A stretch of 64,000 nt of DNA from Butyrivibrio sp. MC2013 (GTDB taxonomy: Bacteria > Bacillota > Clostridia > Lachnospirales > Lachnospiraceae), in the NCBI RefSeq assembly GCF_000424585.1, contig NZ_AUKE01000004.1, positions 186,001 to 250,000 on the forward strand, written 5' to 3'. A model generated the notes under the pieces. The model made no database searches. It was not told where the DNA came from and worked only from the letters and a program-made list of their open reading frames with translations. Shown piece by piece: positions 1-8,343 of this stretch. Each line of letters opens with the position of its first letter. Position 1 is the first letter of the stretch. The translations under genes and the position numbers were made by a program.

Positions 1-1284
1 CATGGGCTCGCAAATACCCATGATCAAAACTGTGATCATGCTACCAGCCAGAAACTTGTCACCATGATCTGCAGCTTTATTAAAGATTTGCCTCAGCCCA
101 TTTATGATCCAGGCAAAGATAAGCGACATCATTGTAATAAATCCAACTATACCATGCTTTCTGAGGATCTCTATATAAGCATTATGCGCATGACTGATAA
201 TGACCTCATGATGACCCGCATATACTCCGCTGATTCCCTCTTTGCCAAGAGGAGATATACCCCAGATAAAGCGTCTCATATTCTTAAAGCATGCCTTCAG
301 CCCTGCAGCCCATATCAGCGTCCTGTCTGTCAAAGTACCATCATCTTCTGATATCCTGTGAGCTGATATGCTCATGATCTTGTCACTGCCGCTGCCATCT
401 ATCATTTCTCCCAGTACAAATACCAGTCCTTTACAGATCGATATAGGCAGTTCAAAGGACTCCAGTAGCAAGAGGAATATCACTGTAGCAGCAATAAGAG
501 ATACAGGCAGTGAAATGTTGGCATTATGCAGCTTATCCTTTATATAAATGCAGGACCAAAGCCCCAGTGCAAAAGATACTCCCACCATAGCTGTCCTGCA
601 TCCGCTAAGCCCAAGGCAAAACCAGCCTATGATCATAGTAACAATATAGTATATTTTTAGGGCTCTTGACTTATGGTAATCCGTCAAGAGCCCAAAGGCA
701 GACATGAGCATCAGGGCAGCACAGGAAAAGCCAAGATAATTAGCATTTCCAATAGCACACATTCGCCCATTCAAAAAGCAGCCTTTGATAAAATCCTGTC
801 CAAATCCGGGAAATAAAAGAGAAATGACAGCATGGGCAGTCACACAGATCAATAATAGTCCAAGTATCAGAGAAGCAAAGAAATAAAAGATCGAGATATA
901 TCTCTTACTGTCAGAAAAAGTCTGTATCACAAAATAAAGCGCAAGTATGGTGATCCAGATAGACATATATTGTGAAAAGAGAAAAGATGATAATGATATA
1001 CCATTTGTCACCGCCGACAGACAGGATAAAGATGTGAAAAGACACAAAAGAAAGCTGTCATAATAAAGCCAGAGCCTGCTCCTCATTATGCTGGAAGATA
1101 TGAGGAGCACAGCAAGGACTCCATCAATAGCAAAAACAAGCCCCTTAAAGCGCTTGTATACTTCAACCGCCCCCATGCTCATAATGATCCCCGCCATGGC
1201 AGCAACTACCATCAGGATCAGAATATGTCTTGCACGGCTAAAATCTTCCCCAGAGTGCCCCCTAACAAGCTGCAGTATTTTCAT
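1..1284 (-). CDS. O-antigen ligase / polymerase family membrane protein, C-terminus cut by window edge
   Basis: Reading the minus strand from the ATG at 1284 gives 428 uninterrupted codons up to the window edge, so the C-terminus is missing. The product is strongly hydrophobic with about ten predicted membrane segments. The stretches GLSGCRTAMVGV and, later, SHAHNAYIEILRKHGIVGF match the conserved region of the Wzy_C / WaaL family, where the His in the large extracytoplasmic loop is essential for transferring or polymerising lipid-linked glycans. A purine-rich GGGGGATGAG lies just upstream of the start. The gene begins 23 bases after coaBC on the same strand and may be read through from it. 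The family assignment is firm; whether it ligates or polymerises, and which glycan it uses, cannot be told here. Confidence 0.8.
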   Translation of the reverse strand, partial: MKILQLVRGHSGEDFSRARHILILMVVAAMAGIIMSMGAVEVYKRFKGLVFAIDGVLAVLLISSSIMRSRLWLYYDSFLLCLFTSLSCLSAVTNGISLSSFLFSQYMSIWITILALYFVIQTFSDSKRYISIFYFFASLILGLLLICVTAHAVISLLFPGFGQDFIKGCFLNGRMCAIGNANYLGFSCAALMLMSAFGLLTDYHKSRALKIYYIVTMIIGWFCLGLSGCRTAMVGVSFALGLWSCIYIKDKLHNANISLPVSLIAATVIFLLLLESFELPISICKGLVFVLGEMIDGSGSDKIMSISAHRISEDDGTLTDRTLIWAAGLKACFKNMRRFIWGISPLGKEGISGVYAGHHEVIISHAHNAYIEILRKHGIVGFITMMSLIFAWIINGLRQIFNKAADHGDKFLAGSMITVLIMGICEPM

Positions 1285-1307
1285 GTCTCATCCCCCATAG
1301 ACATTGA

Positions 1308-2504
1308 TCATCTCATTTTCACAAGCTCGTCCAGGATGCAGTTAGCGGCATCGTATTTGGACATCAGCTCCAGTTCCCTTTCCTTATCCCCGGTGATCAA
1401 AGTGATCACATTTGTATCCACGCCAAAGCCGGCTCCGGACACCTTAAGATTATTAGCACAGATCATATCTAGATTCTTGTTTTTAAGCTTCTTTCTGGAA
1501 TTCTCCAGCATATTCTCGGTTTCCATGGAGAAACCGCACAGAAGCTGACCTTCCCTCTTAGACTCTCCCAGGCTCTTTAGTATATCCCTTGTCCTCTTAA
1601 GAGTCACTGACAGATCACTGTCATCATTAGTCTTCTTGATCTTATGATCTGAAAACAAGGCAGGAGTATAATCAGCTACAGCAGCAGCCTTGATGATGAT
1701 ATCCATATCAGCTGCCCTATTCATTACAGCTTCGTACATATCTGCAGCGGATTCTATCCTGACTGTATCTATATAAGATGGCACCTCCTGGTCCGAAGGT
1801 CCCAGTACCAAAGTCACATCTGCGCCTCTGTCAGCAGCAGCTCTTGCTATGGCGATTCCCATCTTGCCTGTGGAATGATTGCTGATATATCTCACAGGAT
1901 CCATCGCTTCTCTTGTAGGACCGGCCGTCACCAGAAGCCTTATCCCTGTCATATCCTTATCATGAGCAAGCTCATGTATCATAGCATCCAGGATCTTTTT
2001 AGGCTCTTCCATCCTGCCCTTGCCCACTGTTCCGCAGGCAAGATAGCCTTCATCCGGCTCCACAATGATATATCCCAGTTCCTTAAGAGTCTGAAGATTC
2101 CTCTGAGTAACAGGATTCTCATACATCTTGGTATTCATGGCAGGAGCCAGGATCCTGGGACAGGTACAGGCAAGAGCTGTTGTGGTGAGCATATCATCTG
2201 CTATACCACAAGCAAGCTTAGCAATACAATTAGCTGTAGCAGGCGCTATCACCAGTATATCAGCCTTGTCCGCAAGCGCAATATGTTCCACCTCCCAGGG
2301 ATGATTCCTGTCAAAGGTATCTGTCACGCACCTGTTATGAGTCAGAGCTTCAAAGGTAAGCGGTGTAATAAACTCTGTAGCATTTGCAGTCATTATCACA
2401 TCTACGTTTGCATGCTGCTTGATCAGCTTGGAAGACAGATCGGCGGCCTTGTAAGCTGCTATACCGCCTGTTACTCCCAGTAATATATTCTTTCCTTTTA
2501 GCAT
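1308..2504 (-). CDS. coaBC: Bifunctional phosphopantothenoylcysteine decarboxylase / phosphopantothenate-cysteine ligase
   Basis: Catalyses two consecutive steps of coenzyme A synthesis in the cytosol: ligation of cysteine to 4'-phosphopantothenate and decarboxylation to 4'-phosphopantetheine. The 398 residues match the usual length of the fused enzyme. The N-terminal flavoprotein half shows VTGGIAAYKA (11-20), the active-site His in EVEHIALAD (about 74), PAMN (121-124) and the clamp with catalytic Cys, LACGTVGKGRM (155-165). The C-terminal ligase half shows TAGPTREAMDPVRYISNHS from about 193 and KAAAVADY. The start lies one base after the coaX stop, which implies translational coupling. It forms a pathway cluster with coaX and the ECF S component. 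Confidence 0.95.
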   Translation of the reverse strand: MLKGKNILLGVTGGIAAYKAADLSSKLIKQHANVDVIMTANATEFITPLTFEALTHNRCVTDTFDRNHPWEVEHIALADKADILVIAPATANCIAKLACGIADDMLTTTALACTCPRILAPAMNTKMYENPVTQRNLQTLKELGYIIVEPDEGYLACGTVGKGRMEEPKKILDAMIHELAHDKDMTGIRLLVTAGPTREAMDPVRYISNHSTGKMGIAIARAAADRGADVTLVLGPSDQEVPSYIDTVRIESAADMYEAVMNRAADMDIIIKAAAVADYTPALFSDHKIKKTNDDSDLSVTLKRTRDILKSLGESKREGQLLCGFSMETENMLENSRKKLKNKNLDMICANNLKVSGAGFGVDTNVITLITGDKERELELMSKYDAANCILDELVKMR

Positions 2505-2505
2505 A

Positions 2506-3297
2506 TTATGCTCCTAAATATGAGACCATATCAGTCTTCATCTCGTAGATAGCCCTAAGCCCCTCCATAAGGAGCCCGGGTCTGTATACACATTCTCTCT
2601 CGATCCAAGGCAGGATAAGTTCTCCATGCCCTCCTGTTATCACAAGAGCAGCATTGTCAAGGTCATATTCTCTTTCTATCCTGTCTGCTGCGGCAGATAT
2701 CATAAGGCCTGCGCCAGCAACAGCTCCGCTCATCATATTGGACTGAGTATCCCTTCCAAGGAGCTCTGTAACTGAGCCTGCCAGAAGGTCCGGAAGCTGG
2801 GATGTATGCTGAGCCTCTGCATTAAGAGACATCTGTATGCCCGGGGAGATCATTCCTCCAAGGAGCACTCCATTATCATCACATACGGTTATGGTGGTGC
2901 AGCTTCCAAGATCACATACTATGACAGGTCTGTTAGTGTATATTGACCTGGCTGCTGTCATATCCACTAACCTGTCTGTACCTATGCTGCCTCCTGCATA
3001 TGCAGAGACATCTATCCCAAAGTCCATATCACGATCCACGAGAACGGGCCTTTTCCCTGTGATAGCTTCCATCGCAGCAAGGACAGCATCATTGATCTCC
3101 GGAACTACTGATGACAAAATAGAGCCCTTGGGGCAGCCTCCATCCTGCAGAGATATCCTGCACAGGAATGCCCTGAGCTCTTCTTTTGGGTAATTTCTTC
3201 TGGTGGCGATACGGTCCTTATTAATAACTGTATCCCCATCAAAAACACAGGCAGCTATACTTGTATTACCTATATCAACTGTTAGTATCCTGCTCAT
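2506..3297 (-). CDS. coaX: Type III pantothenate kinase
   Basis: Phosphorylates pantothenate, the first committed step of CoA synthesis. This is the ASKHA-fold type III enzyme, which is insensitive to CoA feedback and needs a monovalent cation. The 263 residues include the phosphate-binding DIGNT (8-12), GTDRLVDMTAA, and the ATP-site block DLGSCTTITV followed by GGMISPGIQMS. All are signatures of CoaX rather than CoaA. The ATG directly follows the TAA of the upstream S-component gene, so it probably relies on coupled translation. With coaBC immediately downstream, the three genes convert imported pantothenate to phosphopantetheine. Confidence 0.93.
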   Translation of the reverse strand: MSRILTVDIGNTSIAACVFDGDTVINKDRIATRRNYPKEELRAFLCRISLQDGGCPKGSILSSVVPEINDAVLAAMEAITGKRPVLVDRDMDFGIDVSAYAGGSIGTDRLVDMTAARSIYTNRPVIVCDLGSCTTITVCDDNGVLLGGMISPGIQMSLNAEAQHTSQLPDLLAGSVTELLGRDTQSNMMSGAVAGAGLMISAAADRIEREYDLDNAALVITGGHGELILPWIERECVYRPGLLMEGLRAIYEMKTDMVSYLGA

Positions 3298-3948
3298 TTA
3301 TGCTCTGTGAAGTACCTTAGCCAGTACCATTGCAACTGTTCCACCAAGGATACAGCCGATAATCGCTTCAACTGTTGCTTGGAAGCCGACCATTGCTATC
3401 ACAAAACTAAATGCATTGCCTGCATTGTAAGTCTGCACAAGGCCCTGAACATAGTCTGTATTGTAAAAGAAAAGGCAAAGGGATGTCATAAAGAATACTG
3501 TATTGAAGAGAGGCATAAGTGCACCTGTGATATAGTATGATGCAGTCTTAAGCCTGCCCCTGTGAATAAGTCTATATATAACACTTACCAGAGCAGCATC
3601 CAGAAATCTTGCTACTACTGCAGTTACAAATACTCCAACAGGACTGATGGTGAAAAGTGTGGAAAGCATTCCGCTGGCACCTGTAAGCGCACCTGAAAAG
3701 CTGTTAAGGCCAAAGACAATTCCACAAATGATACCTGCAGCAGGTCCTATAAGCATAGAAGCCAGTGCAACGGGTACAGTGACGATAGAAACCTTGAGAA
3801 AGGGGGTAGGAATAGTACCCAGGATTGTGTTACCCATAATAAGAGTAACTGCGATCATAAGGGCAGTCTCTACCATGTAACGGTTCTTGCTGCTAAGTCC
3901 GACCGACTCCTCGTTAGTCTTGCGGCCAAGCATTGATGTGTTTTCCAT
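3298..3948 (-). CDS. ECF transporter S component, probable pantothenate importer subunit
   Basis: Integral membrane protein of 216 residues with about six membrane segments. The motif ALMIAVTLIMGNTI, then IPTPFLKVSIVTVPVALASMLIGPAAG and GIVFGLNSF, is typical of substrate-binding S components of energy-coupling-factor vitamin transporters. These dock on a shared EcfT/EcfA module encoded elsewhere. Substrate is inferred from context: it is the first gene of a tight ECF-coaX-coaBC operon, matching the known PanT arrangement in Firmicutes. A good ribosome site (AAAGGAGAATTAAAT) precedes the ATG at 3948. The sequence alone does not exclude another vitamin. Confidence 0.75.
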   Translation of the reverse strand: MENTSMLGRKTNEESVGLSSKNRYMVETALMIAVTLIMGNTILGTIPTPFLKVSIVTVPVALASMLIGPAAGIICGIVFGLNSFSGALTGASGMLSTLFTISPVGVFVTAVVARFLDAALVSVIYRLIHRGRLKTASYYITGALMPLFNTVFFMTSLCLFFYNTDYVQGLVQTYNAGNAFSFVIAMVGFQATVEAIIGCILGGTVAMVLAKVLHRA

Positions 3949-3980
3949 ATTTAATTCTCCTTTGTTATATAAGCTACCGT

Positions 3981-3996
3981 TTCGGGATATCCCAAA
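3981..3996. promoter_or_regulatory. Short palindrome upstream of the ECF-coaX-coaBC operon, possible operator
   Basis: GGGATATCCC, extended to a near-perfect 16-base inverted repeat, sits about 33 bases before the start of the ECF gene where a repressor could overlap the promoter. Only the symmetry and location support it; no regulator is identified. Confidence 0.25.
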
Positions 3997-4231
3997 TACA
4001 GTGCATCATAAATATATCAAGACATTGCAACTACTGCAACAAGCGACTTCACCAAAAAAGTCATTGTTTATCTGCTATAAGCTCGTAAACATTAACAGAA
4101 AAAATACTATTTTTATATTCTTTTTACTAACATACTACCAGTACTTTTCTTTACTTATCCTTTTAATGATATATATGTTATTATTTATATGATATGACGT
4201 AAGTGATAAATGCCAATATGATCCAGAGATC

Positions 4232-4376
4232 ATGTATTATTAGAAGAACCTTCAGAAACACGCATTTACTGCGTGTTTCGTGAGAACATGAATCTGGCAA
4301 ATAGGTCCAGCGGCCCTAGCCGCTCTCAAATGGCCTATTTGCATACATTCTTGGATATTTTATTCAAGAATGTATG
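4232..4376 (+). repeat. Three-hairpin intergenic repeat, copy 1
   Basis: A unit of about 145 bases with three consecutive stem-loops: a perfect 9-bp stem around AAACACGCA/TGCGTGTTT, a long stem GCAAATAGG/CCTATTTGC with an inner AGCGGC/GCCGCT arm, and a terminal stem CATACATTCTTG/CAAGAATGTATG. Copy 2 follows at once and copy 3 lies at 13258-13402. The gene-free stretch 3949-4600 holds this pair and little else. It encodes no plausible protein. Confidence 0.85.
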
Positions 4377-4517
4377 TATTATTAGATGACCATTCAGAAA
4401 CACGCATTTACTGCGTGTTTCGTGAGAACATGAATCTGGCAAATAGGCCCAGTAGCTTTAGCTGCTTATAAATGGCCTATTTGCATACATTCTTGGATGT
4501 TTTATCCAAGAATGTAT
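4374..4517 (+). repeat. Three-hairpin intergenic repeat, copy 2, in tandem with copy 1
   Basis: Same unit as copy 1, sharing the junction bases. The inner arm of the middle hairpin reads AGTAGC/GCTGCT instead of AGCGGC/GCCGCT, so pairing is kept through one compensatory pair change and one change to a G-U wobble. The terminal stem also contains a promoter-like TTGGAT, 16 bases, TATAAA arrangement pointing at the YitT-family gene that begins 84 bases downstream. Confidence 0.85.
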
Positions 4518-4600
4518 AAATATATAAATGCTTTTCTGATGATCACAAAGACATAAAAGTTGCTATATCCAGTAAACAATAGCAGAAAAGGACGCCAATT

Positions 4601-5512
4601 ATGTCAACAGCAGATCAAAGTCCAAGAAAATCTATTTTTTCAGAAACAATGCCTTTTGAATACCGCAGCAGCGATATACCAAGGATACTACTTTGTATAG
4701 CATCAGGCATACTGATCTCTATCAATCTAAGGACCTTTGTCTATGCCGGAGACCTGATGCCGGGCGGTTTTGCAGGTCTCACACTCCTTATCCAGCAGAT
4801 CGCATCATCCTTCTTTGGAATCATCATCCCCTACAGCGTTCTCTATATAGGCTTTAATGCGATCCCTGTAGTCATCTCTTTTCTAAAGATAGGCAAAAAA
4901 TATACTATTTATTCATGCATCACCATTATACTGATCTCTTTTCTCACAGATGTTATCCCTGAGCATCCTATCACCTACGATATACTCCTTATCAGCATAT
5001 TCGGTGGTCTGGTCAATGGCTTTGCAGTAGCCCTTAGCCTCCGCGCAGATGCCACCACGGGAGGCACAGACTTCATAGCCATCTGGATATCCGAGAAATA
5101 CAGAGTGGATGCCTTTAACTATATCCTTATATTCAATGCCAGCCTGCTCTGCATAGATGGTTTGGTTTTTGGCTGGGATAAAGCGCTCTACTCCATCATA
5201 TTCCAATACACTTCCACTCAGATCATACACCTGCTCTATAAGAGATATCAGAAAAAGACTCTTCTCATCATCACCGAGAAACCGGGGGAGATCACCAATA
5301 CCATCTATAAAATGACCGGTCACGGAGCAACTGATATAAATGCCTATGGCTCCTATGAAAATGCCAAAAGGACAATTGTATATTCCGTAGTATCCAGCGG
5401 CGATCTAAAACCACTTATGACAGAGATATCATCCATAGATCCATCCGCCTTTGTAAATGTCATGAGGACCGAACAGCTCACAGGCAAATTTCACATGCCG
5501 CCTACAGACTAA
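4601..5512 (+). CDS. YitT family membrane protein (DUF161-DUF2179)
   Basis: A 303-residue protein with five to six N-terminal membrane segments followed by a cytosolic C-terminal domain from about 215, the standard layout of the YitT family. LMPGGFAGLTLLIQQ and the DATTGGTDFIAIWIS block are conserved in the transmembrane part. The C-terminal DUF2179-type domain (KKTLLIITEKPGEIT, then GATDINAYGSYENAKRTIVY) is thought to bind a small ligand. The molecular function of the family is not established. The gene stands alone, preceded by two tandem three-hairpin repeats and followed by a strong terminator. A GGACGCC purine-poor leader precedes the ATG, so the start is supported mainly by the family N-terminus. 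Confidence 0.85.
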   Translation: MSTADQSPRKSIFSETMPFEYRSSDIPRILLCIASGILISINLRTFVYAGDLMPGGFAGLTLLIQQIASSFFGIIIPYSVLYIGFNAIPVVISFLKIGKKYTIYSCITIILISFLTDVIPEHPITYDILLISIFGGLVNGFAVALSLRADATTGGTDFIAIWISEKYRVDAFNYILIFNASLLCIDGLVFGWDKALYSIIFQYTSTQIIHLLYKRYQKKTLLIITEKPGEITNTIYKMTGHGATDINAYGSYENAKRTIVYSVVSSGDLKPLMTEISSIDPSAFVNVMRTEQLTGKFHMPPTD

Positions 5513-5530
5513 AGCTTTCAAGTGCATAAA

Positions 5531-5581
5531 AAGAGCCCCGTAAGGAATCACAATTACTGCAATTCCTTAGGGGCTTTTTTT
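5531..5581 (+). terminator. Rho-independent terminator after the YitT-family gene
   Basis: GAGCCCC plus TAAGGAAT pairs with ATTCCTTA plus GGGGCT across a short loop and is followed by seven T residues on the plus strand. It lies 18 bases after the stop codon. Confidence 0.85.
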
Positions 5582-5661
5582 GCCGAGTATTTTATCAATC
5601 ATTGCAGGCGCTCCCATCATCAAAGGATGGTGCCTGCATATATAATAGGATCAGTCAGTGA

Positions 5662-6681
5662 TCAGAACTTGCCAGCCTTTGCAGCCTCTTCGATTGATAC
5701 TGCTGTAGAAACAGTCATACCAACCATGGGGTTGTTACCAGCGCCGATCAGACCCATCATCTCAACGTGAGCAGGAACTGAAGAAGAACCAGCGAACTGA
5801 GCATCAGAGTGCATACGTCCCATAGTATCTGTCATACCGTAGGAAGCAGGACCTGCTGCCATGTTATCGGGATGAAGTGTACGGCCTGTACCACCACCAG
5901 AAGCAACTGAGAAGTACTTCTTGCCAGCTTCTGTACGCTCCTTCTTGTAAGTACCTGCAACAGGGTGCTGGAATCTTGTAGGATTGGTGGAGTTACCTGT
6001 GATGGAAACGTCAACGTTTTCCTTCCACATAATAGCAACGCCTTCCTGAACATCGTTAGCGCCGTAGCAGTTAACCTTTGCACGAGGTGAATCAGCGTCC
6101 TTGGAGTAGCACTTTCTGAATACTTCCTCAACCTCACCTGTGAAGTAGTTGTACTTTGTCTCAACATATGTGAAGCCGTTGATACGGGAGATGATCTGAG
6201 CAGCGTCCTTACCAAGACCATTCAGGATAACCCTGAGGGGCTTTGTACGAACCTTGTTAGCCTTCTCTGCGATACCGATAGCACCCTCAGCTGCTGCGAA
6301 TGACTCGTGGCCAGCCAGGAATGCGAAGCACTCTGTATCCTCTTCCAGGAGCATCTTGCCCAGGTTACCATGTCCAAGACCTACCTTACGGCGGTCAGCA
6401 ACGGAACCGGGAATACAGAAAGCCTGAAGACCGATACCGATAGCTGCAGCAGCATCAGCTGCCTTTCTGCAGTTCTTCTTGATAGCGATAGCAGCACCTA
6501 CTGTATAAGCCCACTTAGCATTCTCAAAGCAGATAGGCTGAATGCCTTCGATCAGGCTGTAAACATCAATGCCGGCAGCCATTGTGATATCTTTACACTC
6601 TTCGATGGAAGAGATGCCATACTCCTTAAGGCAAGCCAGGATCTGGGGCTCTCTTCTTTCATATGATTCAAATAAAGCCAT
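5662..6681 (-). CDS. GGGtGRT family protein, function unknown
   Basis: A 339-residue protein of the family named for its GGGTGRT motif, seen here within SGGGTGRTLHPDNMAAGP. The C-terminal block GMTDTMGRMHSDAQFAGSS is also strongly conserved. It has no signal peptide or membrane segment. The family occurs in strict anaerobes and is routinely found next to a NifU-like iron-sulfur scaffold, as here: the scaffold gene is 21 bases upstream on the same strand. The ATG at 6681 follows an AAGGAGGAAAAAATA ribosome site. A role in metal or Fe-S chemistry is inferred from this pairing only; no reaction is known. Confidence 0.85.
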   Translation of the reverse strand: MALFESYERREPQILACLKEYGISSIEECKDITMAAGIDVYSLIEGIQPICFENAKWAYTVGAAIAIKKNCRKAADAAAAIGIGLQAFCIPGSVADRRKVGLGHGNLGKMLLEEDTECFAFLAGHESFAAAEGAIGIAEKANKVRTKPLRVILNGLGKDAAQIISRINGFTYVETKYNYFTGEVEEVFRKCYSKDADSPRAKVNCYGANDVQEGVAIMWKENVDVSITGNSTNPTRFQHPVAGTYKKERTEAGKKYFSVASGGGTGRTLHPDNMAAGPASYGMTDTMGRMHSDAQFAGSSSVPAHVEMMGLIGAGNNPMVGMTVSTAVSIEEAAKAGKF

Positions 6682-6702
6682 TATTTTTTCCTCCTTACCT
6701 TA

Positions 6703-7395
6703 TTACTGTTTTCTGGGATCGATGAATCTTGCAGCGTCAGCTACACGTCCGTACTGACCCTTAGCCTTCTCAAGAGCTGTGTTAGCGTCGTCACCAGCCT
6801 TGATGAAGTCCATCATCTTACCGAAGTTAACGTACTTATATCCGATGATCTCATCATTTTCATCCAGAGCAAGATCTGTGATATAACCATCTGTCAGCTC
6901 AAGGTAACGAGGTCCCTTGTCAAGAGTACCGTAAGTAGTACCAACCATTGAACGTGATCCCTTACCAAGATCCTCAAGACCAGCACCGATCTGAAGACCG
7001 TCTTCTGAGAATGCAGACTGTGTTCTGCCGTATACAATCTGAAGGAAGAGCTCTCTCATAGCTGTATTGATAGCATCACATACAAGGTCTGTGTTAAGAG
7101 CTTCAAGAACTGTAAGACCGGGAAGAATCTCAGCTGCCATAGCAGCGGAATGAGTCATACCGGAACAACCGATTGTCTCTACCAGAGCCTCCTGGATAAC
7201 ACCTTCCTTAACATTCAGTGACAGCTTACAGCCACCCTGCTGAGGAGCACACCAGCCAATGCCGTGTGTGTAACCGGAAATATCCTTTACTTCTTTGGAC
7301 TGTACCCATTTAGCTTCTTCAGGTATGGGAGCAGCGCCATGATGTACCCCTTGAGTAACGGGACACATATTTTTTACCTCTGTTGAGTAAATCAT
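6703..7395 (-). CDS. NifU-like iron-sulfur cluster assembly scaffold protein, partner of GGGtGRT
   Basis: The start at 7395 is chosen because it has an AAAGGAGA site at good spacing and gives a 230-residue protein; the frame stays open upstream but lacks such a site. The protein carries Cys-containing segments CAPQQGGCKLS and ETIGCSGMTHSAAMAAEILPG that resemble the cluster-binding region of IscU/NifU N-terminal domains. The C-terminal part has a longer extension than classical IscU. It is co-directional with and 21 bases from the GGGtGRT gene, an association that is conserved across Clostridia. Which clients receive clusters is unknown. Confidence 0.8.
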   Translation of the reverse strand: MIYSTEVKNMCPVTQGVHHGAAPIPEEAKWVQSKEVKDISGYTHGIGWCAPQQGGCKLSLNVKEGVIQEALVETIGCSGMTHSAAMAAEILPGLTVLEALNTDLVCDAINTAMRELFLQIVYGRTQSAFSEDGLQIGAGLEDLGKGSRSMVGTTYGTLDKGPRYLELTDGYITDLALDENDEIIGYKYVNFGKMMDFIKAGDDANTALEKAKGQYGRVADAARFIDPRKQ

Positions 7396-7601
7396 GTAAA
7401 AATCTCCTTTCGTATTTTCCAAGAGCATCACCATAAAACGAATCAAGAAGTTGATGCAGAGCATCCCCTTCAAATAATCCGCAATGGTCATCACTCAAGT
7501 GCCTCTTATTTGAATAGCCGCTTTAATTTTGCCACATCACAACAAAAAAATCCATAGATAGAAGCAAAAAGAGTTAAAAAAATGTCAAAGATGACCGGTG
7601 C

Positions 7602-8276
7602 TCAATCCTCTACCTTCTCTACGATGTGATCCTTGTCCTTGTAGATATGATTTGCAGGAATGCAGCCTCGCACGCAGGAAGTGGGATAGATATTACTCCA
7701 TCTGCCCACTACTGTACCGGGATTGAGTACGCTGTTGCAGCCTACTTCCACGTGATCACCCAGCATAGCGCCAAACTTCTTAAGACCGGTTTCTACATTA
7801 ACATCCTTGTCCTTGACTACTACCAGCTTCTTGTCACTCTTTACATTAGAGGTAATGGAGCCTGCTCCCATGTGAGCAAAGTGACCAAGCACCGAGTCAC
7901 CTACATAATTGTAATGAGGTACCTGCACCTTGTTAAAGAGGATCACATTCTTGAGCTCTGTTGAATTACCTACGACTGCGCCTTTGCCTACAATGGCATT
8001 ACCTCTGATAAAGGCACACTGCCTGATCTCAGCATCCTCGTCAATGATGCAGTAGTCTCCAATATAAGCTGTGTCAAATACCGTGGCACTCTTTGCGATC
8101 CATACATGCTCACCCTTTTTCTCAAACTTGTCAGCAGGAAGCTTTGGTCCAAGCTCTGCTATAAAGTCCTTAATCTTCGGGAGCACATCCCAAGGATACT
8201 TGCAGCCTTCAAATATGTCTGCTGCAATGGTTTCATTCAGGTCATACATGTTTTTGACAGTATAGGATTCGATCAT
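7602..8276 (-). CDS. Left-handed beta-helix (hexapeptide repeat) protein, UDP-GlcNAc pyrophosphorylase-like
   Basis: A 224-residue soluble protein whose central part (about 65-200) is a run of imperfect hexapeptide repeats, such as IGDYCIIDEDAEIRQCAFIRGNAIVGKGAVVGNSTELKN, predicting a left-handed beta-helix. This resembles the acetyltransferase half of GlmU, but the nucleotidyltransferase half is absent, so it cannot be a complete GlmU. Family members are usually annotated as UDP-N-acetylglucosamine pyrophosphorylase-related. An acyl- or nucleotidyl-sugar transferase role is plausible but unproven. The start is at the ATG 8276, preceded by an ACGGAGGTAATAAAA ribosome site. It appears monocistronic. 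Confidence 0.75.
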   Translation of the reverse strand: MIESYTVKNMYDLNETIAADIFEGCKYPWDVLPKIKDFIAELGPKLPADKFEKKGEHVWIAKSATVFDTAYIGDYCIIDEDAEIRQCAFIRGNAIVGKGAVVGNSTELKNVILFNKVQVPHYNYVGDSVLGHFAHMGAGSITSNVKSDKKLVVVKDKDVNVETGLKKFGAMLGDHVEVGCNSVLNPGTVVGRWSNIYPTSCVRGCIPANHIYKDKDHIVEKVED

Positions 8277-8343
8277 TTTTATTACCTCCGTAATATTTTT
8301 TAGATATCTATGCTTTGAATCAATCTATTCTATTTCCACCACT

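Noticed and set aside
1875..2483. Long open frame on the plus strand opposite coaBC (about 200 codons)
   Set aside because: It is antisense to a clearly functional enzyme, has no ribosome site and its composition is the mirror of coaBC codons.
4913..5323. Open frame on the minus strand inside the YitT-family gene
   Set aside because: Complement of a conserved membrane protein; no start signal or recognisable motif.
7602..8276. Calling the hexapeptide protein GlmU
   Set aside because: The nucleotidyltransferase half is absent and the length is half that of GlmU.
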